A DNA stretch of 64,000 nt from Streptomyces vietnamensis (GTDB taxonomy: Bacteria > Actinomycetota > Actinomycetes > Streptomycetales > Streptomycetaceae). A program made the position numbers and the translations under genes. Shown one piece after another: positions 42,444 through 51,431 of the stretch. The notes under the pieces were generated by a model. It saw only the letters and a list, made by a program, of their open reading frames with translations, did no database searches and was not told the origin of the DNA. Location: contig NZ_CP010407.1 in the NCBI RefSeq assembly GCF_000830005.1, forward strand, positions 62,001 to 126,000, in the 5' to 3' direction. Every line of letters starts with the position of its first letter. The first letter of the stretch is position 1.

Positions 42444-43124
42444 CCCTGGTAAGCGCGGTGGTGAGCAACCGCGGTCCCGATGAACCACACTCGGCCGTGC
42501 TCACCACACTCTCTGAGCAACCCTTCCAGACATACGCGAGGAAAGACCACGCTTCAGTCGCTGGCCGGCGGTCAACGGCCCAAGCTGCCGGCTCAAGAAT
42601 CACCGCCCACCGCCTCGCCAGTACCGGGCCCGAGCCGAGGAACCCGCCAAGGCCAGCTGGTCTCCGCCGATCTCACACCGCTGGCCGACCGCCCTCAAGG
42701 GCGGCCGGCCCCGGCCTCGGCGTCCTTCGGGGTGCAGATTCATGCGACTCAGAAGACCTACGTCGCGGGCTCGGCGCAGAAGGTGCCTCGCCAGCAACAC
42801 CACCCAGGCCACCAGCATCAGCATCGCGGCGACCCTCACCCAGGGCGCGGTGGAAAGGTGGCGCCAAGCGCGGCGGCAGCGCGGTTGGCGGGAGCGTTCC
42901 ACGGTGCGTCACTCAGCCTCCGCCTGACGCTGTCCGGCGTGTGGTGGCGCTTGTGGCGGCCGCAGTGATCGCGGTCGCCGGACCGCCGGCCTGGCCTACG
43001 GCTCCCGCCTCTCCGTCGGCCAGGCGCTGTTCCTCCTCGCCGTGGTGCTCGCCCTCACCGGCGAACTGTGCGTCCCGCCGTTCCGGCGCGCCCCTGACCT
43101 GCCGCGATGGAGGTTGTCGGAGGT
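42444..43124. other. Region without an intact gene
   Basis: Only scraps are seen: GAVERWRQARRQRGW at ~42846-42890, similar to the IS630 N-terminus at 27.7 kb, and a plus-strand hydrophobic frame near 42985-43130 (SVGQALFLLAVVLALTGELC) that may be the tail of a lost membrane protein. Confidence 0.35.
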
Positions 43125-44549
43125 TCAGGCGGCGGGGCCGACGGCTTCGGGCGCCGCCGATCCCGTCTGAGCGGCCGTGGTGAGGGGCGCTGCCCGGCGG
43201 ATCCGTACCGCGTAGAGGTAGTAGGCGGCTGTGCCGAAGACGAGGCCGACGAGCCAGGAGAGGTCGGCGCCGCCCATGTTGCTTGCGAGCGGGCCCTCGT
43301 AGACGGTGCTGTTGATGAACGGGAACTCGATCGCGATCGCCAGGAGGAAGATCACCACGGCTCCCCAGTCGCACCGGCCGTAGGGGCCGTCCTTGAGGAA
43401 GAAGGACTCGATGTCGTAGTCGCCGCGGCGCACCAGGTAGTAGTCGGTCAAGTTGATCGCGGTCCACGGGACCAGCAGGTAGAGCAGGGTCAGGATGATG
43501 TTCTCGAACAGGGTCATGGTGTCCGAGCCGACCAGGATCGCGAGCACGGTGGTGACGGCGGTGAACACGACCGTGAAGACCATCCGGGCGCGCGGGCCGG
43601 CGTTGGTCCGCCCGCGGGGGGACACCGCGCTCAGGGCGGTGAGGAAGGCGCCGTAGGGGCTCTGGGCGGAGCCGGGCACACCGCCGATGATCAGGGCGGC
43701 GGCCAGCAGCCAGGAGATGGCCGGGAACTGGTGGGCCAGGAATCCGATGGCGTCCTGCCCGAGCGCGTCGGCCCCGATGACGGCGGCCATGGCGCCGATG
43801 ATCATGACCCAGGAGCCGCCGACGGCCGCGCCGAGGTAGGTCCACCAGAAGGTCTTCCGGGGTGAGGTGTCCTCGGGCAGGTAGCGGGAGTAGTCCGAGA
43901 CGTAGGGCGCCCAGGTGATCTGCCAGGAGGCGAAGATGGAGACGGCCAGCAGGACCGTCCCTGCGTTGACCGAAGTGCCGTGGTAGTGCGCGGGCAGGTG
44001 GGTGCCCAGCTCGACGAAGAGGGCGACGAAGACGAGACCCGAGACGACGGACAGGTACCTGCTGACGGCGTGGATCAGCTTGTAGCCCGCGGCGGCGACG
44101 GCGAGTGTGACCAGATTGGACAGCACGACGGCGGCCACGTACGGGATGTGCAGCCAGCCGGCGACGGCGTGGCCGTTGATGACCGCGCCTTCGAGCGCGA
44201 AGCCGAAGTACATGGCCAGCACGATGGCCACCGGCAGGATCGCGCCGTAGAAGCCGAACTGGGCGCGGCTCTGGATCATCTGGGGGATGCCCAGCCTCGG
44301 TCCCTGGACCGAGTGGCAGGCCATGAAGACGCCGCCGAGCAGGTTGCCGATCAGGATCGCGAAGATTGCCCAGGGCAGGTCGAGGCCGACCATGACGGCG
44401 AGGGCTCCGTTGACCAGCCCGGTGATCTGCACATTGGAGGCGAACCAGAGTGTGAAGAGGTGCCATGGCTTGCCGTGGCGTTCCTCGGCGGGGACGTGGT
44501 CGATCGAGCGCTGTTCGACCGAGGTGGTTCGGCCGGGCTGTCTTTCCAT
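43125..44549 (-). CDS. NCS1-family nucleobase/hydantoin permease
   Basis: 474 residues and about twelve membrane helices. Characteristic NCS1 segments are FTLWFASNVQITGLVNGALA, LLGGVFMACHSVQGPRLGIP, QMIQSRAQFGFYGAILPVAI, SWQITWAPYVSDYSRYLPED and LVPWTAINLTDYYLVRRGDY. These proton- or sodium-coupled carriers import cytosine, purines, allantoin, hydantoins or thiamine precursors. It lies 147 bases downstream of an M20 amidohydrolase gene on the same strand. A GGAG ribosome site supports the start. Confidence 0.92.
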   Translation of the reverse strand: MERQPGRTTSVEQRSIDHVPAEERHGKPWHLFTLWFASNVQITGLVNGALAVMVGLDLPWAIFAILIGNLLGGVFMACHSVQGPRLGIPQMIQSRAQFGFYGAILPVAIVLAMYFGFALEGAVINGHAVAGWLHIPYVAAVVLSNLVTLAVAAAGYKLIHAVSRYLSVVSGLVFVALFVELGTHLPAHYHGTSVNAGTVLLAVSIFASWQITWAPYVSDYSRYLPEDTSPRKTFWWTYLGAAVGGSWVMIIGAMAAVIGADALGQDAIGFLAHQFPAISWLLAAALIIGGVPGSAQSPYGAFLTALSAVSPRGRTNAGPRARMVFTVVFTAVTTVLAILVGSDTMTLFENIILTLLYLLVPWTAINLTDYYLVRRGDYDIESFFLKDGPYGRCDWGAVVIFLLAIAIEFPFINSTVYEGPLASNMGGADLSWLVGLVFGTAAYYLYAVRIRRAAPLTTAAQTGSAAPEAVGPAA

Positions 44550-44696
44550 GAATGTCTCCAGCGGTGAGGGTGTCACGGGGCGGCCGGGAGCCGGCCGACC
44601 GGGCGACACCGGGGTGGGAGTGGCGGGGTGGCGGGGCGGGGTGACGAAGCAGGATGACGGGGCGGGGTGACGGGGCGGAGGTTGGCGCGGTTCGGG

Positions 44697-45932
44697 TCAG
44701 CCGAGCGGGCGGTCGGCGGGGCCGGGTTCCCGGAGGAGCCGGGCCAGGGCCAGCCCGGCGTACAGTGCGGCGCCGTCGGCGACCAGGTGGTCGTCGAAGA
44801 CGACGTGCGGGGAGTGGTTGCCGGGCCCGTGTTCGAGGCTCTGCCCGGCCGGTGCGGCGCCGAGTTGCACGATGGTGCCCGGCACCTGGTCGAGGACGCG
44901 GGAGAAGTCCTCCGACGCGGTGAGCGGCTGGGCCATGTCCTGGTAGCGCCGCTCCCCGAACAGTTCGCGGGTGACGTCCGCGGCGAAGAGCGACTCCTCG
45001 GGGGTGGGGATGGTCGCCGGGTACTCGACGAGGTAGCGGGCCTCGGCGCGGACGCCGTGCGCGGCCGCGACGGCTTCGCACAGCCTCGGTAGAGCGCGGG
45101 CCAGCTGGTCGCTGACGGCGGGGTCGAAGGTGCGGACGGTCGCCTGGAAGTGCGCGGTCGCCGGGACGACGTTGGCCGCGGTTCCGGCGTGGATGGTGCC
45201 CACGCTCAGGGCGACCGGCTGCAGCGGGTCGACGCCGCGGGAGAGGTAGGCGTGGAGCTCGCCGACCATGGCGCAGGCCGCAGGGATGGGGTTGCGGGCA
45301 TGGTGGGGGGCCGACCCGTGGCCACCGCTGCCGTGGACGGTGACGTCCAGCCGCGCGCAGGCGGCCATCAGCGGCCCGGGCCTGGTCGCGAAGCGGCCGC
45401 GCGGGTAGTGCCGCGCGCTGACGTGGAGGGCGTAGGCGGCCACCGGCCGGTCCCCGGCGGCCTCGAGCACGCCTTCCTGGAGCATCAGAGCGGCACCGTC
45501 GTGGCCTCCTTCTTCGCCCGGTTGGAACATCAGCACCACCTGGCCGGCCATCCGGTCGGCCCGTTGGGCGAGCAGCTGCGCCGCGCCGACCAGCATCGCG
45601 GTGTGGAGGTCGTGCCCGCAGGCGTGCATGCGGTCGGTGAAGCGCGATTCGAAGGGCAGGCCGGTCTGCTCGGCGATCGGCAGCGCGTCCATGTCGGCGC
45701 GCAGCAGGACGGTCGGTCCGGGCCTGGCGCCCTTCAGCACCGCGGTCACCGAGGACAGTGACCGGCCCTGGGTGACGGCCACGGGCAGGGAGTCCAGGGC
45801 GGCCAGGACCTTCTCCTGAGTCCGCGGCAGGGCGAGCCCGACCTCGGGTTCCCGGTGCAGACTCCGGCGCAGCCGGATCAGATCGCCGGCCATGTCTCCG
45901 GTGTCGTCGAGAAGGTCGTCAAGAAGGTTCAT
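44697..45932 (-). CDS. M20-family amidohydrolase (aminoacylase/carboxypeptidase type)
   Basis: 411 residues. Di-metal site motifs are LLRADMDALPIAEQ, MHACGHDLHTAMLVGAAQLL, FQPGEEGGHDGAALML and, near the end, PGNHSPHVVFDDHLV. The dimerisation lid (SGGHGSAPHHARNPI) is present. This is the M20D group that deacylates N-acyl amino acids, amino sugars or indole-acetyl conjugates. With the NCS1 permease it suggests import and hydrolysis of an amide-containing nutrient. It is divergent from the Lrp-type regulator. Confidence 0.92.
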   Translation of the reverse strand: MNLLDDLLDDTGDMAGDLIRLRRSLHREPEVGLALPRTQEKVLAALDSLPVAVTQGRSLSSVTAVLKGARPGPTVLLRADMDALPIAEQTGLPFESRFTDRMHACGHDLHTAMLVGAAQLLAQRADRMAGQVVLMFQPGEEGGHDGAALMLQEGVLEAAGDRPVAAYALHVSARHYPRGRFATRPGPLMAACARLDVTVHGSGGHGSAPHHARNPIPAACAMVGELHAYLSRGVDPLQPVALSVGTIHAGTAANVVPATAHFQATVRTFDPAVSDQLARALPRLCEAVAAAHGVRAEARYLVEYPATIPTPEESLFAADVTRELFGERRYQDMAQPLTASEDFSRVLDQVPGTIVQLGAAPAGQSLEHGPGNHSPHVVFDDHLVADGAALYAGLALARLLREPGPADRPLG

Positions 45933-46025
45933 CGTGTTCCCTCGGGCATTCCCCTGGGGAGGGGCTCGGCGGTTGGGACGATGATGTGGGTGACGACACA
46001 TCTACGGCCCACACAGACCGAATCA

Positions 46026-46037
46026 GTCATAAATGAC
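46026..46037. promoter_or_regulatory. Dyad between the M20 and Lrp-type genes
   Basis: GTCAT-AA-ATGAC lies 23 bases upstream of the Lrp-type start in the 127-base divergent region. A second dyad, GATGTG-8-CACATC, is at 45983-46002. Either could be an Lrp-type operator controlling both directions. Confidence 0.4.
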
Positions 46038-46059
46038 CGGACAAACGCAAGGAACGAGC

Positions 46060-47082
46060 ATGATCGGCGAGGAAGAACTGGCAATGGTGCACGCGCTCCA
46101 GGTACAGCCGCGCGCCACCTGGTCCGAGCTGGCCGCCGTGCTGGGCTGTACCGCCGCGACCGCCTCACGGCGCTGGGAACAGCTCCAGGCGAGCGGCACG
46201 GCCTGGGTGACCGCTGTGCCGGGCCCGCGGGCCGACGCGTTCGTCGCGTTCGTCTCGCTCCGGTGCGCGCCCGGGCGACGTGAGGACGTGGCCGCCGCGC
46301 TGGTCGACGACCCGGCCGCCGTCACCGTCGAGATCACCGCGGGCAGTCACGACCTGCTCGTCGAAGTGATCACGCCAGGGCCCGGCGCGTTCACGCGCTA
46401 TCTGCTGGACCGGGTCGAACGGCTTCCTGGGGTGGTCGGGTCCACGGTGACCATCGCCACCACCGTGGTCACCGAGGCGAGCCGGTGGCGACTCGACGCG
46501 CTCGACCCGGGCCAGTCCCAGGCCCTCGCACACGGGGCGCTCCCCCGCTCCTTCGGGGCAGCGGCCGCACGGCCGGCCGCCAGACACTTGTCCGAGCTGG
46601 ACCGCAGGCTGCTCGCGGAGCTGAGCCGGGACGGCAGGATGCCGTGGCAGCAGCTCGCCGAACGCACGGGCACCAGCGCGGCCACCGCGCGACGCCGCTG
46701 CGAACGGCTGCTGGCCACCGGGGAGGCCGCCCTGCGCTGTGACGTGGCCGCGCCCCTGATCGAACGCCCGGTGACGGTCTCGCTGTGGACACGGGTGCCC
46801 GCCGCCGACCTGAGCAGCGTCGCCCGTTCTCTGGCCGCCGTCCCCAGCGTCCGCTTCATCGCCACCACCGCGGGCACCCACAACCTGCTGGTGATTCTGT
46901 GGCTGCGCTCGGTCGACGAGGTGCACCATCTGGAGGTCGACCTGGCCGCGCGCTGCCCGACCCTCGCGGTGCTGGACCGGACCATCGCCCTGCACACCGC
47001 CAAGCGCATGGGCCGCGTCTTCGACGCCGCCGGACACAGCAGCCGCACCGTTCCGATGGGGCCCTGGGCGATCCCGGCATGA
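46060..47082 (+). CDS. Double-module Lrp/AsnC-family regulator
   Basis: 340 residues, about twice the usual length. It has two HTH modules (ATWSELAAVLGCTAATASRR and MPWQQLAERTGTSAATARRR), each followed by an AsnC ligand-binding domain (VTVEITAGSHDLLVEVITPG and VRFIATTAGTHNLLVILWLR). Such tandem Lrp proteins are common in actinobacteria and regulate adjacent transport or catabolic genes. The ATG behind AAGGAACGAGC was chosen over one nine codons upstream. Confidence 0.9.
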   Translation: MIGEEELAMVHALQVQPRATWSELAAVLGCTAATASRRWEQLQASGTAWVTAVPGPRADAFVAFVSLRCAPGRREDVAAALVDDPAAVTVEITAGSHDLLVEVITPGPGAFTRYLLDRVERLPGVVGSTVTIATTVVTEASRWRLDALDPGQSQALAHGALPRSFGAAAARPAARHLSELDRRLLAELSRDGRMPWQQLAERTGTSAATARRRCERLLATGEAALRCDVAAPLIERPVTVSLWTRVPAADLSSVARSLAAVPSVRFIATTAGTHNLLVILWLRSVDEVHHLEVDLAARCPTLAVLDRTIALHTAKRMGRVFDAAGHSSRTVPMGPWAIPA

Positions 47083-47135
47083 CGGTGTTTCCGGCACACC
47101 AGTAGTCATGTGTCGGCGTACGAACCTTTTCTTAC

Positions 47136-47930
47136 GTGTACGCCGACAACACTGCCCTCGAACAGGGAAAACGCACCGACAAGAGTGACTGTCCGCCGGA
47201 GAAGAGCCTTCCAGAAGCGGACGCCGGTCCGGAGCGGCCGTGTCCGTGGTGGCACGAGGTCAGCACGTACGCGTTTCAGTCGGCGTTCGCGGACGTGGAC
47301 CGGGCGTGGAGGAACTGGCTCGATTCGCTGCGCGGTGTGCGGGCGGGGCGGAGGGTCGGCTACCTGCGGTTCAAGAAGAAGGGACGGGCCCGGGCTTCCT
47401 TCCGTCTTCACCACGACGTGAAGAAGCCGTCGATCCGGTTGGCGACGTACCGGAGGCTGCGGCTGCCGACGATCGGTGAGGTCCGCCTGCACGACTCCGG
47501 CAAGCGCCTGGGCCGGCTCGTCGAACGCGGCCGGGCGGTCGTGCAGTCCGCGACTGTCTCCCGGGCCGGCCACCGCTGGTACGCCTCCGTGTTGCGCAAG
47601 GTCGCCATGACTGTCCCCGAGCAGCCGTCACAGCGGCAGCGCCGGCGTGGGACCGCCGGCGTCGACCTCGGTGTGAAGACCCTCGCTGCCCTTTCCCAGT
47701 CACTTGACCCCGCCGCCCCAACCAGCGTCCTGGTCGCCCCCCGCCGCCTCGCCCGCGCCGAGCAGCGGCTGGTGATGATGGGACTCGTCGAATTCGGTTC
47801 TGTCCGCACTTCCGTGAACGATCTTTCAGTGTCCACCAGGCGGAACCGTGCGGTCGCCACGCGTTACGGCAAGCTCACGGTCCGCTATGAGGCGACTGTG
47901 CTGGTCGCAGCGATCAACGAATGGCTATGA
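47136..47930 (+). pseudogene. TnpB (IS200/IS605) fragment fused to an IS5 transposase tail
   Basis: The open frame begins with the OrfB/TnpB central part (FQSAFADVDRAWRNWLDSLR, RVGYLRFKKKGRARASFRLH, GRLVERGRAVVQSATVSRAG) up to the RuvC-I motif TAGVDLGVKTLAALSQS. The remaining RuvC and zinc-finger parts are missing. From ~47815 it continues as the C-terminus of an IS5 transposase (RRNRAVATRYGKLTVRYEAT) and stops normally. It is a chance in-frame chimera of two IS remnants. Confidence 0.75.
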
Positions 47931-48430
47931 ACCTGTCTCGCGCGTCATCACGTATGTGTTCCCGATGTCGGGATCGCCGTAGAAGAAGAACAGCTTCAAC
48001 TCGTCGTGCTGATCGCGGTCCACACAGAAGGACCACGAGTGTGTCGATGGGGGTTCGGGAGTCGAGGCGTCAGTGGCCGTCGCGGGGGAACGGCTCTCCA
48101 GTCGGGTCCGGGCTGTCAGTGCGAGTCGGACGACCTGTCCGCCATCGTCGTCGGTCAGTTGCCAGCTTCCCGTACCGGAGAGGCGCCATCCGTCCTCGAA
48201 GTCGAAGTCTTGCCCGTCGAGCTTTTCGAGAAGAGCCGTTCCGTCTTTGCGGAGCACCACGCGGGTCTCCTCGACGTTTTCCCAGCCCCCAGCGATTCGG
48301 CCGTCGTAGTCTCGTGGATCCCTGTTCCCTCGTAGTAGTGACAGGGGCCGGCACATGCCGTCAGGGCGGCCAAAACCGCCATCAAGCCGCCGAGGGGCCC
48401 CCACGCACGCAGCCTGCTTCCGCCCGCCAC
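47925..48430 (-). pseudogene. Secreted lipoprotein gene with a frameshift
   Basis: From a GTG at 48430 one frame encodes a lipoprotein signal peptide (GGLMAVLAALTAC) and CHYYEGTGI. A second frame then carries the mature domain (DYDGRIAGGWENVEETRVVL, RKDGTALLEKLDGQDFDFED, GWRLSGTGSWQLTDDDGG, KLFFFYGDPDIGNTYV). Only a single indel near 48320 separates them. The mature sequence is a known type of streptomycete hypothetical lipoprotein. Confidence 0.65.
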
Positions 48431-49148
48431 CAGGGCCTCCCGCCCTCAGCCCGTATCGGCCAACCGATAGGGGTGGGCCGTGGAGAGATACCCTGTCAGG
48501 CTAGTTGAACGCGTTCAACTCTGTGACTGGGTGGGTGGCGCGTACGACCCTCGGCTCGTGCATCCAGCCCTGCACGTAGTCACCGACGAACACCGCGAAC
48601 AGCGTTTTCGATACACGTCCTAGCTGCGTTCGATCGCGGTGAAGCGGAGCAGCCTTCCGGTAGCACAGCCGGTGGGTTGCCCGCTCCGCGGTCCAAGCCT
48701 GGCGGCTTTCTCTCTCGTGGCGCGTTGGATCGAGGCATGCTCCGCGGAGACCTGTCGGCCGCCCCTTGTTCGTGTGCCAACTCGCCGCCCTCACGGGCCA
48801 TCGGCCAGAGGCCCCCTCCATGCCGACCAAGATCCGGGCCATACGCGGACCAGCCACCTGCAGTTTGGCCGAATCATGGCCGTTTCCGCTGGTCAGCGGC
48901 AACACGAGGCGTGTACCACCAGCACTCGAAGAATCTGCTGGTGTCGTACTCGCCGAAGAGGCTCGGCTTCTTCCAGGGGCAGGCCCGGGGAGCCTGACCA
49001 GACGAAACACGCGTCGGGCGCCCCTCTCGGCATGGGACCGGGTCGACGGAGGGTGCGGGCGGTCCTGCTCGGCTGTGTACGACTCGGTGCCGCGCGCTCG
49101 ACGGCCTCCTCCGCCCCGTTCAGGGAGCCGACCGTAAGGGGATCCGAT
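48431..49148. other. Region without a recognisable gene
   Basis: No frame here has convincing domain content. A minus-strand frame ending at 48501 (TLFAVFVGDYVQGW...) may be a gene tail. The main visible structure is the palindrome at 48503-48520. Confidence 0.4.
48503..48520. promoter_or_regulatory. Perfect 18-bp palindrome upstream of the lipoprotein gene
   Basis: AGTTGAACGCGTTCAACT lies 73 bases upstream of the frameshifted lipoprotein gene (minus strand). The form is typical of TetR- or LacI-family operators. No regulator is adjacent. Confidence 0.45.
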
Positions 49149-49421
49149 GTGAACGGCGGACCAGACCATGCCTGGCGCCTTCGACGTGTCACTTCCGTCT
49201 CCTCCGGCCGGACCGTCGTGGCCGTGTCCGGCGAACTCGACATGGACACCAGTCCCCATCCGGCCGTAGTGATCGAGGCCCTCACTTCCCGGCTCTACGC
49301 TGCCGCGCCCGGGCCTTGGTCTACGCGCGGGCGCGGGCCTGCGCCTTCCGTGCGTCCCTGCCGCCGTTCCAGAGGCGTACGGCGAGGACGGCCGCCGAGG
49401 CGGCGAAGAGGCAGGCGGTGA
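49149..49421 (+). pseudogene. STAS-domain (anti-sigma factor antagonist-like) fragment
   Basis: Starting at GTG, the frame gives VTSVSSGRTVVAVSGELDMD and TSPHPAVVIEALTS, the first strands and helix of a STAS domain. The conserved phosphorylatable-Ser segment (usually DxSG) never appears; the frame becomes Arg/Pro-rich. It is a truncated copy. Confidence 0.6.
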
Positions 49422-49745
49422 CCAGCAGCCACCGCCCCAGGAAGACGTCGGCCGGCAGACCGAAGGCGAAGGCGGACACCCGGACGTGGTTGACCCCGTT
49501 CCGTGGCCTGCCCCGGACCTCTCCCGGGTGGTTTTCCCAGGACGCGTTGTACGGCGAGGTCGGTGACCGCGTACAGCGCCCGGAGCACGAGCACGACGCC
49601 GAGCGTGACGTGCACCCCCTGGGTGACCCGGTAGGGCCAGTACGGAGAGGTCGGCCAGGAGAAGAGGTAGAAGCCGAGCCACCCCTTGCCCTGGGTCTGA
49701 TCGTTGACCGCCGCGAGGTCCGGTTCGTAGGCGGCGGACCGTCAG
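49321..49745 (-). pseudogene. Membrane-protein gene remnant
   Basis: The minus strand reads, in one frame, AYEPDLAAVNDQTQGKGWLG, FYLFSWPTSPYWPYRVTQGV and HVTLGVVLVLRALYAVTDLA. In another it reads VSAFAFGLPADVFLGRWLLV and ACLFAASAAVLAVRLWNGGR. Together these are three or more membrane segments of one protein, broken by a frame change near 49520. The family is not recognised. Confidence 0.4.
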
Positions 49746-49984
49746 GTGCGGCCGCTCCGCCGTCGTTCGCGTTCGTGGGGTGCCTCCGTGGATTGCGCGT
49801 TCGTGGGTTCGCCGGGCCTCCCACGCCGAGAAGACATCCCTCCGCCTGCACGGAAGGGTTCGTGACACGCCGACACGAATGGTCCTGTGCTGTTGCCCGG
49901 CCGCGCGGGGGCCCGGCTGCCGGGCCTCGTGGTCGCCGAGTCGTCGTCCGGTCGGCCGGTCCACGGGTGGCGTGGTCCCGCGGA

Positions 49985-50942
49985 TCGCTTCCGGGCCGCC
50001 CACCCGCCTACGACGGCCAGGGCGGCGACGGCGTACGACCGTGCCGGCATCGGCCACCACGCGGCCGGTGACATAGGCGGCCGCACCCGCGATCGCGACG
50101 ACGCACGGCGCGGCCCAGAAGTGGGGGAACAGCAGGCACAGCGGTTTCCGGAGGAGGCGTCCTGGTAGCCCTCCCCGTCGGCGTATCCGCCCGGTGGTTC
50201 AGGACGGAGGAGCGGGAGAGCAGGATGTGCGGCACGTACAGGGCTGCAAGGACAGCGGCGGCGGGCAGCAGGACGGCGAGGACGTCGGCGTGGGCGTTGT
50301 CGACCGCCTCGACAGGAACGGCCGGGCAGCAGGCCCAGTGGGCGGCCGTCCGCGGGTCCCTTCTGCGTCGCAGGATCCGCAGCAGCACCGGCGTGGTGGC
50401 CACGGAGAGGACGGCGCCGCCCACCTGGAGGGCTTTGCGGCGGACACCGCCCGGAGAGAGGACGTGGACGAGGAGGAAGTACGGCTCGCCGGCCGGAGGG
50501 TGGATCGTGTGCGCCTGGGGGCGGTTGATCCGCGTGCAGACGCCCTCGGAGACGGCCGCCGGGCCGGGCTTGCCGCACTCCGGCCCGGTGGGGAACAGCC
50601 AGACGTCCCGGTACGGCACGAGGGCGGTATCGGCCGGGCGTGGTCGTACGGGGAGATGCCCGCCGCCTGTACTCGGCCGTCCCAGGCGTAGCGGTACGAA
50701 TCGGTGCCGGTGCGGGGCGCGGCCGCCAGGCCCGTGGCGGCGACCGCGATGCCGCCGAGGAGGACCAGGGCGGTGGTGTGCCGGGCGGGCACCCTGCGCA
50801 GGGACCAGGCGGCAGCCGCGAACAGGGCCCAGCACGTGGCATACGGCATGAGGTGCGCCACAGGGACCGTCGAAGGCGGCTCGGGTGCTTCCGTGGGCGC
50901 CGTGCGCTCTGGTAGACGTGGTGGCGTACTTGTTCGATTCAT
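49985..50942 (-). pseudogene. GT87/DUF2029-like polyprenyl-phosphate glycosyltransferase, frameshifted
   Basis: From the ATG at 50942 the first frame gives a membrane helix, then APRTGTDSYRYAWDGRVQAA and GISPYDHA, the Asp-containing loop of GT-C enzymes. A second frame (~50650-50220) continues DTALVPYRDVWLFPTGPECG, TRINRPQAHTIHPPAGEPYF and PAAAVLAALYVPHILLSRSS, and a third carries the last helices (LCLLFPHFWAAPCVVAIAGA). At least two indels are present. It borders the hydrogenase-associated genes but is divergent from them. Confidence 0.65.
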
Positions 50943-50957
50943 CCCGAAAGCACCCCC

Positions 50958-51215
50958 ATGAACCACGACCCCGGTCCTCGTTCCGACCTGGTCGGCTTCA
51001 GCATCGACCTCACCGTCGAGGAGGCACGTCGGCGTGCCGAAGTCGTGGCGGCCCTGGGGCCCGACTGGGACCCCGTGGCCGTTCTGCGCGAGGAGGAGGC
51101 GGCGCACGCCCTGCTGTACTCGGGCTTGGACGAGGAGCAGCAGAGGATTCACGCGATGCTGGTCGAGGCCGGTGTGCTGCCCGGGGAGGTGCCGGGCCGT
51201 GCGTCTTCCGCTTGA
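50958..51215 (+). CDS. DUF6400-type small protein
   Basis: 85 residues (FSIDLTVEEARRRAEVVAAL, GPDWDPVAVLREEEAAHALL, YSGLDEEQQRIHAMLVEAGV), mostly helical. I recall this family as DUF6400, commonly seen next to streptomycete hydrogenase genes. Its coding end overlaps the next gene by 17 bases. Function unknown. Confidence 0.7.
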   Translation: MNHDPGPRSDLVGFSIDLTVEEARRRAEVVAALGPDWDPVAVLREEEAAHALLYSGLDEEQQRIHAMLVEAGVLPGEVPGRASSA

Positions 51216-51429
51216 CCCCCACGCCGACCCGGCTCGGCGGGCCTGGGTCGCGTGTCCCGGCTGCGACGACGCCCGTGACTGCGCGACCTGCCTGGACCGC
51301 CGGAACTGCCGGAGCCACTGGCGCTATCTGATCGGGAACAACGGGCTCCGGGTCCACCTGCAGTGTCCGAACTGCACCCACACGTGGACCCTCGACACCT
51401 CCCGTGAGCGACGCGGCAGCCGGGCCTGA
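51199..51429 (+). CDS. Zinc-ribbon protein near the hydrogenase cluster
   Basis: 76 residues starting at GTG inside the end of the preceding gene. Seven cysteines are present: VACPGCDDARDCATCLDRRN, a lone Cys in NCRSHW, and LQCPNCTHTWTLDTS, two CxxC knuckles plus extras, so a zinc ribbon is likely. It converges on hypE with only two bases between the stops. Confidence 0.65.
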   Translation: MRLPLDPHADPARRAWVACPGCDDARDCATCLDRRNCRSHWRYLIGNNGLRVHLQCPNCTHTWTLDTSRERRGSRA

Positions 51430-51431
51430 GC

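Noticed and set aside
42913..45081. Very long Arg/Pro-rich open frame on the minus strand over the permease and amidohydrolase genes.
   Set aside because: It is an alternate-frame shadow produced by high GC; the permease and M20 frames carry all motifs.
48501..50060. A ~519-codon minus-strand open frame.
   Set aside because: Composition is Arg/Pro/Gly-rich without domains, apart from a short stretch belonging to the frameshifted glycosyltransferase; not a real gene.
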